Shown here: positions 9,812 to 17,393 of the stretch, one piece after another
Position numbering within the stretch: the first letter of the stretch is position 1
Layout of the letters: every line of letters begins with the position of its first letter
Assembly (NCBI RefSeq): GCF_025244725.1
Contig: NZ_CP104203.1
Span: forward strand, 4,030,001 to 4,094,000
Reading direction: 5' to 3'
Length of the DNA stretch: 64,000 nucleotides
Source: Chryseobacterium oranimense
Lineage (GTDB): Bacteria > Bacteroidota > Bacteroidia > Flavobacteriales > Weeksellaceae
Position numbers and translations under genes: made by a program
The notes under the pieces: model-generated
Database searches by the model: none
What the model was told of the DNA's origin: nothing
The model's input: the letters and a program-made list of their open reading frames with translations, nothing else

Positions 9812-10497
9812 TGTGTGTAAATTTTATAATTTATTCTGTGGCCGATAAGTCCAGTAGAAAATGAATCTACTTTAGCCTGTTTTAGAGTTGCTTTTCGTTT
9901 GCTTTTGGGTTTTTCAATTTCAGGTTTTATAAGGTTCTGCAAAATTCAATTTCAAATTTTTCAATTTCAAAAACTGTTTTTTAATACTAACATTAACTAA
10001 CATATTGCATTTTTAATGTCAGGTTTTGTCTAGTTCTAATGAGTAATTTCAATACCGATTTTAAAATAATTATTTTTGCCAGAATACAATTTCACAATTA
10101 AAACCTTAACATTTACTAACAACCTTTTGTTTTAAAGGTACACGATTCTGTAATATTCAAGAAACTTATTTTGTGGTTTACTTTGTAGCTCATTTTGCGG
10201 CTCAAATTTTAATATCAATTATTTTCATGAAAAATTCCAGGCAAAAAAAGTTCAAAATTTGACCTCTTTTTTTCATGTCCCTATATATTACTGCACTTGA
10301 TTGTAATTCTGGTTTAAATGGCTTTTAATTCATTTTTAAATATTCTTTAAACAAAACTGGGCTTGTTTTAAAATATCATAATCTTAATTCTATGTTTTTT
10401 GAGCTTCTTTTTTTCTTTCTTTTTTTGAATTATTATATGATTTTATGACCTCTTATTATTAGAATTATTTTAGTAAATGGTGCATATTCCAAATTTA
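9812..10497. other. 685-base non-coding stretch with short repeats, candidate origin region
   Basis: No gene seen. It contains three copies of TTCAATTTCA (9913-9922, 9945-9954, 9960-9969) and three 12-bp tandem units at 10168-10203. It is AT-rich and lies beside a replication-initiator-like gene, which would suit an origin of replication or transfer. That is inference from position and repeats only. Confidence 0.4.
10168..10203. repeat. Three tandem 12-bp units
   Basis: Units ATTTTGTGGTTT, ACTTTGTAGCTC and ATTTTGCGGCTC lie head to tail. Every pairwise difference is a transition. They could be iterons for the neighbouring replication-like protein. Read on the minus strand they also spell a degenerate four-residue peptide repeat (EPQN, ELQS, KPQN), so decayed coding sequence is an alternative. 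Confidence 0.45.
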
Positions 10498-11496
10498 TCA
10501 GTCTGAAGAAGTTTTTTCATTTTTGAAAATCCCAGATTTTATAGGTGTTCCCTGTATGGAATTTGCACCATTTAACAATTCAAAAATTTTGTCTAAAATT
10601 TGCACTTTAATTGTATGGTGCAGATTGTTCCTGTTCTGTAAGTTATGGTAGTATTTTTTCACTTCTCTTGCATAACAGTTTCGATAAGGCTTTTGCAGTT
10701 TTGTTATCCAAAATTCAATTGTACCTGCTTCGGTTATATATTTTACATCAGTAGGTTTTAAGCCTGTTAAATCCGGCTCTAAATTGATGATAAGGACATT
10801 TTCCCATTCACTCAGTAAGCTTTCTCCTATCTTTTGGTATACCTCATCGCTGAATAAGTCACAGAGGGAATAGATTCCCAGCTTACGGATATTCTTTGCC
10901 TGCTTACTTTTGACCTCAAAACGGAATGTATTTCTTTGTATACCATACTGTGGATAGTTTATAAACTGGATGCCCTTATCATAGGTTTTAATCTGCTTGT
11001 AAGGAGTAGCATTGGTTATCTTATAAGTATTAATGTTGGCACCAAAAACAAAAGGGGTTTTCTTGTAGTATATGATTCCTTCGATGAGGTTTTCCATATC
11101 AACCTTAGAGATAATGTTAATTCCGTATTCCAGATTAATTAGTTGCAGCTCTATAAATTCTGAGGGCTTAATTTTCAGAATAGAGAAAAATATTTCTGTC
11201 AAAACTTCCTTGCAATCCTCGGGGTTGAAGTCATTCCCGTTATGTTTATTCCCATTGAAATAGTAGTGTGGAGTGATGAATATATCTACAAAAATGAATT
11301 CGTTTTCAGCTGTATTTTTAGCTTTGCGGCATTCCAGTTTAATACTCTGCTTTGTATGTTGGTATATCGTGGTATGATTTCCCTTACTCCTTAATTGTTC
11401 AAAGTCTGTATTATTAACCAGATTATTTATTACTTTCTGGTAAAACGTTCGGAATTTAAGGAAATCCAGCATGATACTTTGAAATTCTAAGGTCAC
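10498..11496 (-). CDS. Replication-initiation-protein-like, mobile element
   Basis: 332 residues, no signal peptide. The central part resembles the replication initiation factor / Rep_trans type of rolling-circle initiators: a beta-rich N-terminal half, KITNATPYKQIKTYDKG near 160-175, then QRNTFRFEVKSKQAKNIRKL followed by GIYSLCDLF (FRFE...K...LGI..L.DL is characteristic of plasmid/phage Rep proteins). A catalytic tyrosine cannot be assigned by eye. Such proteins are common in Bacteroidota integrative and mobilisable elements. It starts 12 nt downstream of the HTH-17 gene, so the two are probably co-transcribed, and the 3' side holds a repeat-rich non-coding region. The Rep assignment is moderately confident; a nonspecific 'conserved mobile-element protein' is the fallback. 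Confidence 0.55.
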   Translation of the reverse strand: MTLEFQSIMLDFLKFRTFYQKVINNLVNNTDFEQLRSKGNHTTIYQHTKQSIKLECRKAKNTAENEFIFVDIFITPHYYFNGNKHNGNDFNPEDCKEVLTEIFFSILKIKPSEFIELQLINLEYGINIISKVDMENLIEGIIYYKKTPFVFGANINTYKITNATPYKQIKTYDKGIQFINYPQYGIQRNTFRFEVKSKQAKNIRKLGIYSLCDLFSDEVYQKIGESLLSEWENVLIINLEPDLTGLKPTDVKYITEAGTIEFWITKLQKPYRNCYAREVKKYYHNLQNRNNLHHTIKVQILDKIFELLNGANSIQGTPIKSGIFKNEKTSSD

Positions 11497-11508
11497 AACA
11501 GGACTTAA

Positions 11509-11790
11509 TTACAGCCTGTTACGGTTGATAAATTCATCAATTTCGTTTCTCTTAAAGTAGATCCGGTTTCCCAGGCCATAGGCAATCAGGGTTCCGCCCT
11601 TTCTCCATCGGTGAAGGGTTGATAAATCAATATGAAGCATTTCACATACTTCATTGCGGGTAAGGTAGCTGGTAGGTTCTTTGGGCTGAAATTCCTCTTT
11701 TAGTTGTTCTTTAAGTTCAGGAATGATTTCTTTTTTAATCTCCCTGATCAGGTCATCAGGTGTAGTTCCAATAAATTGAATCGTTGTCAT
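11509..11790 (-). CDS. Excisionase-type helix-turn-helix (HTH-17) protein
   Basis: 93 residues. The N-terminal 40 are a charged helical segment (KKEIIPELKEQLKEEFQ). Residues 42-93 are a winged HTH of the excisionase/MerR-like HTH-17 class: YLTRNEVCEMLHIDLSTLHR, W62 and RKGG, then the wing GNRIYFKRNEIDEFI. Proteins of exactly this layout are found in most Bacteroidota integrative elements, usually next to replication or mobilisation genes. They control element gene expression or excision. It is probably co-transcribed with the replication-like gene 12 nt downstream. A repeat-rich region with TTCCGAA heptamers lies in its promoter (11824-11861). Confidence 0.85.
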   Translation of the reverse strand: MTTIQFIGTTPDDLIREIKKEIIPELKEQLKEEFQPKEPTSYLTRNEVCEMLHIDLSTLHRWRKGGTLIAYGLGNRIYFKRNEIDEFINRNRL

Positions 11791-11823
11791 AATAACTGTT
11801 TTAAATATTATGCAACAAAGGTG

Positions 11824-11861
11824 AATTCGGAAAAAATTCGGAACAAAATTATTTTTCCGAA
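11824..11861. promoter_or_regulatory. Probable promoter/operator with TTCGGAA repeats
   Basis: AATTCGGAA occurs twice as a direct repeat (11824-11832 and 11835-11843), and an inverted copy TTCCGAA lies at 11855-11861. On the minus strand TTTTG is followed by 20 nt containing both direct copies and then CACCTTTG, a near -7 box, so the repeats sit between -33 and -7 elements of the HTH-17 gene. That is the classical place for a repressor operator. A further TTCGGAA is found upstream of the 17394-18701 gene. Confidence 0.5.
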
Positions 11862-11933
11862 CTATGTTTTATTTGTGTTGTACGGTAATTAGATAATTAG
11901 TATGCTTACTGGAATTAAAATATTTTTTTAAAC

Positions 11934-12244
11934 GGTCGACTTTTTTTAAATTTAATAGCATCTTTGTCAGAGTACGAATAAGAATTAATAAGGGAGAAAA
12001 CAAATGCAGGTTTGCAATCTGCAAGAGCAAGAGGTAGAACTGGAGGAAGACCAAAGGGATATACAAAAGAAACAATTTTAAATTGAAAATTATGCGTTCT
12101 GTTTATAAACATGCAGCAAAAGCTCCGGAGGAGATTTACAAGTCACTTGGCTTGACTAAAGCAACGTATTATCGTTATGCTAAAATACTTGATAATCATA
12201 CGAGTGAAGAGATAAAGAAAATGGCAATTAAAAATAATTTATGA
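11934..12244 (+). pseudogene. Serine resolvase/recombinase remnant (C-terminal part)
   Basis: In the frame starting at 11934 the translation is GRLFLNLIASLSEYE, then an in-frame TAA (11979-11981), then ELIREKTNAGLQSARARGR and TGGRPKGYTKE. This is the linker and GGRP hinge of a serine resolvase (typical form LAEFERELIRERT). A second lesion follows: the frame stops at 12084, while the DNA-binding HTH continues in another frame from about 12071 (APEEIYKSLGLTKATYYRYA) and ends at a TGA at 12242-12244. The catalytic N-terminal domain is missing. The end overlaps the start of the AbiTii-like gene as ATGA, so a 50-residue piece starting at ATG 12092 could still be translated and coupled to it. Confidence 0.8.
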
Positions 12245-13200
12245 ATATAAAAAAACTGGTAGAAAGTGTTATTTTTCAGTTAGCAAATAATGAATCAATT
12301 TCTTCAATAGTACCAAAACTTCAAGTTATTGCAAAATTATTAAAAAATGAAGAATTTAAATCTTGGGTCCATGATGAATATATAAATGGTTATGATGAGG
12401 AAATAAATGTTCCTGAATACCGAAATATAAACATCATATCTATCATTGCAAGTTTCATACAACATCAAGGATTTGGAAGAATTATGCAATATTCTAATTG
12501 TGAAGTTCCTATTATAAATCTTGGAGTCCAGAAATACAATGAAATTACGAATATTACTATAAGGCATACAGTACTTGCTTTAGATACGATTTTAATTGAA
12601 AATAAGGGGAATATACATTTGAGTTTACCCCAATATGAAAAAATATTAATACAAAAGAAAATTTTGCAAAATTGTGAAATTAGTGAGATACATAAAATCA
12701 TTGCTCGAGAACAGCTTCAGTACATTATTAGTCAGTCTAATGCAAAGCTTTTAGATTTCTTTTTAGAACTAAATGAAACAATATTTGAAAATGAAATAAA
12801 TTTTAACATTATGGAAAATAAAGACAAAATATCTCAAATTGTAAATCATACTATTAACACAGGAGTTTATGTTTCGGACAATTCAACAGCTAATATTAAT
12901 GATTCAACAGTTCAGGGTGGAAGCAATAATAAACTTGAGTTTTCAAATGAGTTCAAGAAAAAAGTTTTAGAACTTACTAATAAAATTGAGGATCTTTCTA
13001 AAGATTTGGAAGTTGATAGAGAAGATATTGCTTTTGAAATTGCACAAATAAAAACTCAACTTCAAAAAGGAGAATCTTCAAAATTTATAAAATCATCTTT
13101 TAATGCTATCAAAGGTATAGCAAGTGGAATAGTAAGCAATGTTGCTGCGGATCAAATAACTGAAGTATTAAATCAAACTTTACCAACCATTAATTTTTAA
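12241..13200 (+). CDS. AbiTii-domain protein (abortive-infection related)
   Basis: 319 residues, no signal peptide. The N-terminal 65 residues match the AbiTii pattern: a leading helix (KKLVESVIFQLANNES), then IVPKLQVIAKLLKNEEFKSW with W42, NGY at 49-51 and PEYR at 58-61. The middle is helical and ends in a cluster of Asn/Ser/Gly (VSDNSTANINDSTVQGGSNN), and the C-terminal 85 residues are a coiled-coil-like segment (KVLELTNKIEDLSKDLEV) followed by a glycine-rich amphipathic tail. AbiTii proteins are found in abortive phage-infection and other defence loci; the mechanism is not established here. Base composition is very AT-rich, as for acquired DNA. The start overlaps the resolvase remnant (ATGA). 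The nearest plus-strand gene downstream encodes a RES-domain protein almost 1 kb away. Confidence 0.75.
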   Translation: MNIKKLVESVIFQLANNESISSIVPKLQVIAKLLKNEEFKSWVHDEYINGYDEEINVPEYRNINIISIIASFIQHQGFGRIMQYSNCEVPIINLGVQKYNEITNITIRHTVLALDTILIENKGNIHLSLPQYEKILIQKKILQNCEISEIHKIIAREQLQYIISQSNAKLLDFFLELNETIFENEINFNIMENKDKISQIVNHTINTGVYVSDNSTANINDSTVQGGSNNKLEFSNEFKKKVLELTNKIEDLSKDLEVDREDIAFEIAQIKTQLQKGESSKFIKSSFNAIKGIASGIVSNVAADQITEVLNQTLPTINF

Positions 13201-13513
13201 AAAAAATTAATCCCCTAAAATAACTTTGTTTTTGATAAGACAGTTAATGAGCTACAAGTGGAATTAAATTGGCTATTTATGCACTACTTATATAGTTAAG
13301 GGTGTTTAATTTTAAGTGACTGAAAAATAATTAGATACTTGATTTTGTTTAATTTTTAATTGTTAAATTGATCTAGAAACCACCTTTGATTTGCTGTAAG
13401 GTCCCTGTTTATGGGCTTTGTGAGTGAATGTGGAAAACTTTTGTGGTTAAAAATTAGTATTTTACTATTTCTAGCTTTTAAATGTAAAAAGCGTTTAATA
13501 CCTTTGAAAATGA

Positions 13514-13550
13514 TAAACTCGAGGTTACAACTCGAGTTTACAATTTTTTC
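13514..13550 (+). terminator. Perfect 10-bp hairpin followed by T-run
   Basis: TAAACTCGAG (13514-13523) and CTCGAGTTTA (13531-13540) pair perfectly around a 7-nt loop; ACAATTTTTTCC follows. It looks like a Rho-independent terminator or a structured RNA element. Confidence 0.5.
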
Positions 13551-13659
13551 CATGATGGAAGATTTTTCTAATTTATTAGAACTTTTAGTAATTCTTATTC
13601 AACTTTATGATGTGGTTGCAACACGAATAAAAAAGAAATAAGAACTGTTCTAACTAAAG

Positions 13660-13681
13660 ACCTCCTTTGGAGGTTTTTTGT
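13660..13681 (+). terminator. Rho-independent terminator
   Basis: ACCTCC and GGAGGT (13660-13665, 13669-13674) form a stem with a TTT loop, directly followed by a T-run. It may end a transcript from the AbiTii gene or an RNA in the gap. Confidence 0.75.
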
Positions 13682-14042
13682 TTTTTTATCAAATTAAAAT
13701 CATTTGATTTATCATTTTGATTGAACAAATATATGTACAAAAGTTTGAATATTTATTCAATTAATAAATAATTTATTACTTCTAGTCACCTATATAAACA
13801 CATTTTAGAATTGTATTTTCCAGTAAATCCTTTATTGATAGTTGTTGTTGTTGTCAAATTATTTATAAAATATTTACAAAAAAGTTATCCCCAGACACAG
13901 TTTGCAGATATTAAAAAAAAATCGTATAGAGGAGTTTTTTAAGTACAAAAGCTATTCATATTTTAAAAATTGTCCGAAGCCCGTAGTTTATAATTTATTA
14001 TATTTAGTAACAAATTTTTAAATGGCATTAAACAAGTAACTA

Positions 14043-14067
14043 TTATTAAAAAGCCTCACAAAACGAT
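14043..14067 (+). repeat. 25-bp dispersed repeat, copy 1
   Basis: TTATTAAAAAGC followed by CTCACAAAACGAT. It matches 15316-15340 at 23 of 25 positions; the core ACAAAACGAT recurs at 16323-16332. It precedes the RES gene by about 95 bases. Confidence 0.6.
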
Positions 14068-14162
14068 CCACTGATAATCATTATAATGAATAAAGGAATT
14101 GAAAAATAATGACTAATTTATTTAGAATGGACTATGAATAACTTTTAACTATTGAAAAACTT

Positions 14163-15251
14163 ATGAAATTCGAGGAACTTTTAAAAGATAAAATTTTTGA
14201 GTTACCGTTACATCAAAATATAAACGATAATTTTAAAACATTTATTATTACTAAATTAAAACTATTTCTAGAAAAAGTTAATGATTTAGATCCAGGACCA
14301 ATTCATATTGAAAAAAATTATATTTCATCGGATTTTGTAAAAGAAGTTCAAGGAAAAGTTATTGAAAGTCTTATACTTTGTTTTGAAGACTATTATAATG
14401 GGAATCCTTTCAAGGCTTATGAAAAGCTTCATACAGTCTTTCGTAATGATTTTAAAGATTTATATGCAATTATTAATCAAAAGGAATATGCAGTAAATGA
14501 AAGTTTTTTCAGAATTAGATTAAGTGATAAAAATTATCTGTACAAAAGGTCAGAAATGTTTCACATTCCTTTTGAATTAAGAAATAAAGTCTCAACCCAA
14601 AGATTTAGCATACCGGGGTTTCCTAGTTTATATCTAGGTAGAACGATTTATATCTGCTGGGAAGAATTAAATCGTCCATCAATCGATAAAATTCAGGCTA
14701 TAAAATTTAAAAATATAAAAGAAATAAAACTACTTGATCTAACTCCACCTTCTAAAGATTGTACAGATATTCATGAATTATACAGATTTTTTATGACTTT
14801 CCCCATAATAATGTGCTGTAGTGTAAAGGTCAAAGACCCAACGGATACATTTAAACCTGAATATATAATTCCACAATTACTTTTGCAATGGATAAGAAAT
14901 AATGATAGGTTAGATGGGATACAATATAAATCAACTCATATCACGTCAAAGGTTTTTAATGAAAATACTGAATTAATAAATATTGTACTGCCAGTAAAAA
15001 CAAGTGAAGGCAGTGGAATATGTAATAGACTTACATCATATTTTGAAAGTACAGATGTAACATCTTGGAATTTATACGAATTTGCAAGAGGTGGCCAAAT
15101 TTTTATTTATGGAGAAAATGATGCTCAAATTGTAAATAGGAAAATTCCAAATTTAGAAATTATTGATGGTAAAAAATATCCTTATTTTTATTCGACTTTA
15201 GGAAAATTGGAATATTATTTAGAAATAAGTCAGACAGCACCTATATTATAG
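14163..15251 (+). CDS. RES-domain protein with helical N-terminal domain (candidate NAD+-targeting toxin/defence effector)
   Basis: 362 residues, no signal peptide. Residues 1-105 are predicted helical (FKTFIITKLKLFLEKVND, ESLILCFEDYYNGNPFKAYE), resembling the helical domains that precede RES domains in some proteins. From about 113 the RES pattern is seen: FFRIR (115-119), SEMFHIPFELR (130-140), then V143, QRFSIPGFPSLYLG (146-159) and CWEE (165-168). RES proteins such as the MbcT/Xre-RES toxins degrade NAD+; the arginine and glutamate positions expected for binding and catalysis are plausible here (R117, R147, E167/E168), but I could not align the serine. It lacks an adjacent Xre antitoxin, so it is more like a single-gene or AbiTii-partnered defence effector than a classical toxin-antitoxin. 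It is AT-rich and flanked by 25-bp repeats. Confidence 0.7.
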   Translation: MKFEELLKDKIFELPLHQNINDNFKTFIITKLKLFLEKVNDLDPGPIHIEKNYISSDFVKEVQGKVIESLILCFEDYYNGNPFKAYEKLHTVFRNDFKDLYAIINQKEYAVNESFFRIRLSDKNYLYKRSEMFHIPFELRNKVSTQRFSIPGFPSLYLGRTIYICWEELNRPSIDKIQAIKFKNIKEIKLLDLTPPSKDCTDIHELYRFFMTFPIIMCCSVKVKDPTDTFKPEYIIPQLLLQWIRNNDRLDGIQYKSTHITSKVFNENTELINIVLPVKTSEGSGICNRLTSYFESTDVTSWNLYEFARGGQIFIYGENDAQIVNRKIPNLEIIDGKKYPYFYSTLGKLEYYLEISQTAPIL

Positions 15252-15550
15252 TATTTACTATAAAGTTCAGAATTGAGATTGTAAAAGGTGCCATGTAATC
15301 CTTAATATATTCAGTTTATTAAAAAATCTCACAAAACGATTACTATAAACTTTACTTTTTACAAATTATGGCATCCCGCAATTTGTCAATGATGAGAATA
15401 ATTACCTTTGGGCTTCTGAATATTACCAAAATAAATTTTATATTGCTAGCAGAAATCAATTAATGAAAGCTATGTGTAATAGATTGCTGCCATGCATTGA
15501 TTGATTTAAACGTTAACAGCAATATTAAGTATAACAATAACATAATAACT
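15252..15550. other. Intergenic region with repeat copy and possible coding remnant
   Basis: Holds repeat copy 2 (15316-15340). From about 15361 to 15504 one frame reads GIPQFVNDENNYLWASEYYQ, then NKFYIASRNQLMKAM, and ends with TGA at 15502. It has no start codon and looks like the tail of a lost gene. I do not recognise the family. Confidence 0.35.
15316..15340 (+). repeat. 25-bp dispersed repeat, copy 2
   Basis: TTATTAAAAAAT followed by CTCACAAAACGAT, two mismatches from the copy at 14043-14067. The two copies bracket the RES gene in direct orientation. Confidence 0.6.
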
Positions 15551-16258
15551 ATGAAAAAAACAATTACTTTTTTTACTATTCTTATATCAATAATCACTAT
15601 TCAGGCTCAAGAGCAGGTTAATTTATTGACTTACGATAATACTCAGGATATAAATTTTTTCAACTCCGTTAAAAATGGAGCTCAGATCAAAGAATATATC
15701 ACTAACAATAAAAATAGTGTTAAAGTCGGTGATACCTTAATACTAGGTTCTCCTACCTCTGAAGAAATGAATACAAGAACGTATTCAGGTAGTTATGGTA
15801 ATAGAGTAAGAGGGGGCGTGGCACAATCACGAAGTACTTCAAAAAAAACTTATGAATTTATACAATTGGGAAGACCCGCTGGATTTGGAAGCATTATGTC
15901 TGCTATGAATGGTGATGCACAAAACATGGCAGATAACAGTTTGAAGAATACGAAAGTCGTTGTGAATGAAATAAAAACATATCATAGAGGCAGTAAAAAT
16001 AAACCATTGTATGTAGTTATGATTTTAGGAGAAATAAATGGTAGAGCTTTTGGAATAAATAAATTTTTAAGTGTAATGGATACCGAGTTGGGGATTGAGT
16101 CGGGAGAAATTCTTTTGAAAAACAGAAAAATGACTAGAGATGAAGCGATTGCAAAACTGAAGGAGGCAAAAGAATTATTAGAAATTGATATGAAGAGCAA
16201 AGAAGAGTTTGAAGAATTAAAAAAAGAACTAGCCCCAATCATTAATAATAACCAATAG
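15551..16258 (+). CDS. Exported protein of unknown function with SHOCT-like tail
   Basis: 235 residues from ATG 15551 (a longer frame opens at 15497, but only this start gives a signal peptide, MKKTITFFTILISIITIQAQ). The mature part contains a conserved-looking GDTLILGSPTSEEMNTRTY and a basic Ser/Arg/Gly stretch. The last 45 residues (MTRDEAIAKLKEAKELL, then SKEEFEELKKELAPI) resemble a SHOCT-type short C-terminal domain, often found on bacterial envelope and phage-associated proteins. No catalytic motif is visible. A perfect-palindrome terminator lies 130 bases downstream. Confidence 0.65.
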   Translation: MKKTITFFTILISIITIQAQEQVNLLTYDNTQDINFFNSVKNGAQIKEYITNNKNSVKVGDTLILGSPTSEEMNTRTYSGSYGNRVRGGVAQSRSTSKKTYEFIQLGRPAGFGSIMSAMNGDAQNMADNSLKNTKVVVNEIKTYHRGSKNKPLYVVMILGEINGRAFGINKFLSVMDTELGIESGEILLKNRKMTRDEAIAKLKEAKELLEIDMKSKEEFEELKKELAPIINNNQ

Positions 16259-16319
16259 TTCTGGTGGTGCTACGTTCAGAAATAACGACTTCAAATTTTC
16301 AACCACTCTTGTCCTTAGT

Positions 16320-16332
16320 CTAACAAAACGAT
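16320..16332 (+). repeat. Core of dispersed repeat, copy 3
   Basis: CTAACAAAACGAT shares 12 of 13 bases with the cores at 14055-14067 and 15328-15340. It lies 60 bases after the 15551-16258 gene. Confidence 0.45.
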
Positions 16333-16387
16333 CGTGAAAAGAAATATTGATTAAGATAGTACCAACTTATTGTACTAAAGAGGTTTT

Positions 16388-16416
16388 AAAATCACCCATA
16401 TGGGTGATTTTTTATT
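16388..16416. terminator. Rho-independent terminator, 24-bp perfect palindrome
   Basis: AAAATCACCCAT and ATGGGTGATTTT abut at 16388-16411 with further T residues following. It ends transcription of the 15551-16258 gene and could work in both directions. Confidence 0.85.
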
Positions 16417-16450
16417 TGTATAGATATTTTTAAATTTAAAAAAAATTACC

Positions 16451-17011
16451 ATGAAAAATTTATTTATTTCCAGATTAACAACTCAAGTTATGTGCATGAT
16501 GATTACTTTTTTTACTTCTTGGCAAGTAAGTGGTCAAATTGTTGGATGCATTGGTGGTTATAGAGATGATGAAAAAAAGCCAGGTTGGGATAGGGGTTAT
16601 TGTTCATATATGTATTGTAGCAATTATCCGGAAAGTTGGGTAAGGGCAAAAGCTGAATTGGATCGAGGAACCCGAACAATTTCAGTTTACTTACAACTTG
16701 AAACAGATGCTATACATGCTGGACCAATGGGTTATGCTGAAGTATACCTTTTGGGAAGTGACGGAAAATCTTTTGATAAACTAACTACTAACACAATGGG
16801 TATAGGAGGAAAGATGCCGGGAGGATTTAGAGAAGAAATATTTGTTTCAAGGGTTACACTATCACAAGAGATTGTTGATCGGATTAATTCAATAAAGGTA
16901 TATCCAACTTGTGCAGGTTTTCAACAAGACTACACGGTCTTTAATCACATTAGTAATGTTGCAAATGATGCAATGAAGATTGTTGGACAATTTATTACTA
17001 TTTCTTATTAA
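16451..17011 (+). CDS. Small exported protein, unknown family
   Basis: 186 residues. The N-terminus is a signal peptide (basic start, hydrophobic CMMITFFTSW, ending VSGQ near residue 29). The mature protein has cysteines near its N-terminus (VGCIGGYRDD, then GYCSYMYCSNYPESW) and one near 158, so disulfides are possible. A central segment (TRTISVYLQLETDAIHAGP) looks beta-rich. No known domain is recognised. It lies between the terminator at 16388 and a 380-base gap, and so appears to be a single-gene unit in the AT-rich island. Confidence 0.6.
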   Translation: MKNLFISRLTTQVMCMMITFFTSWQVSGQIVGCIGGYRDDEKKPGWDRGYCSYMYCSNYPESWVRAKAELDRGTRTISVYLQLETDAIHAGPMGYAEVYLLGSDGKSFDKLTTNTMGIGGKMPGGFREEIFVSRVTLSQEIVDRINSIKVYPTCAGFQQDYTVFNHISNVANDAMKIVGQFITISY

Positions 17012-17393
17012 TGTACTGTAAAAACAGGACATTGGACTATATATATTATCCAAATATATGTAGTGCTATAATATCATGCAAATGAAGAAATTAAATAATA
17101 AAATATGAATCCATATACTTGTAGAGAGCTATAATTTCAAATATGGCGAAATTATATACTTAATAAATGAAAAAGTAAAACGTTTTCTGGAATATATGAA
17201 GAGAATATAACAATGCAAATCAAACTTTATTTTTTAGAATAACTAATCTCAAAAAATGATAATTTATTTGTTTTGATTTCAGTTTTATAAAAAATCCAAT
17301 GTAGAAATATTTAAAGTTAATAGAATGCTTTGCTTGCAACATTATGCTGAAAGAACAAACTGTATTTTCTTTCTGGTTAGAAAGCCCAGCTAT
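17012..17393. other. Intergenic region, no gene seen
   Basis: AT-rich stretch between convergent genes. No frame or strong hairpin was noticed. Confidence 0.5.

Larger units (their letters stand above)
13201..14162. other. 960-base gap with two hairpins, no convincing gene
   Basis: A possible 76-codon frame at 13411-13641 is doubtful because it contains a perfect 10-bp inverted repeat. After the terminator at 13660 the remaining 480 bases are AT-rich with no frame. A repeat shared with 15316-15340 occurs at 14043-14067. The stretch 13380-13680 could be a small RNA gene. Confidence 0.5.

Noticed and set aside
11869..12112. Two minus-strand frames of 65-68 codons
   Set aside because: They lie antisense to the resolvase remnant, whose protein signature is clear, and look like shadows.
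13411..13641. 76-codon plus-strand frame in the AbiTii-RES gap
   Set aside because: It contains a perfect 10-bp inverted repeat, has no recognisable family or domain, and overlaps another frame on the opposite strand; treated as non-coding.
14043..16332. Integron-style attC cassette sites
   Set aside because: The repeats carry a weak RYYYAAC-like stretch at 16319 but no paired GTTRRRY or imperfect palindrome, and no integron integrase is present.
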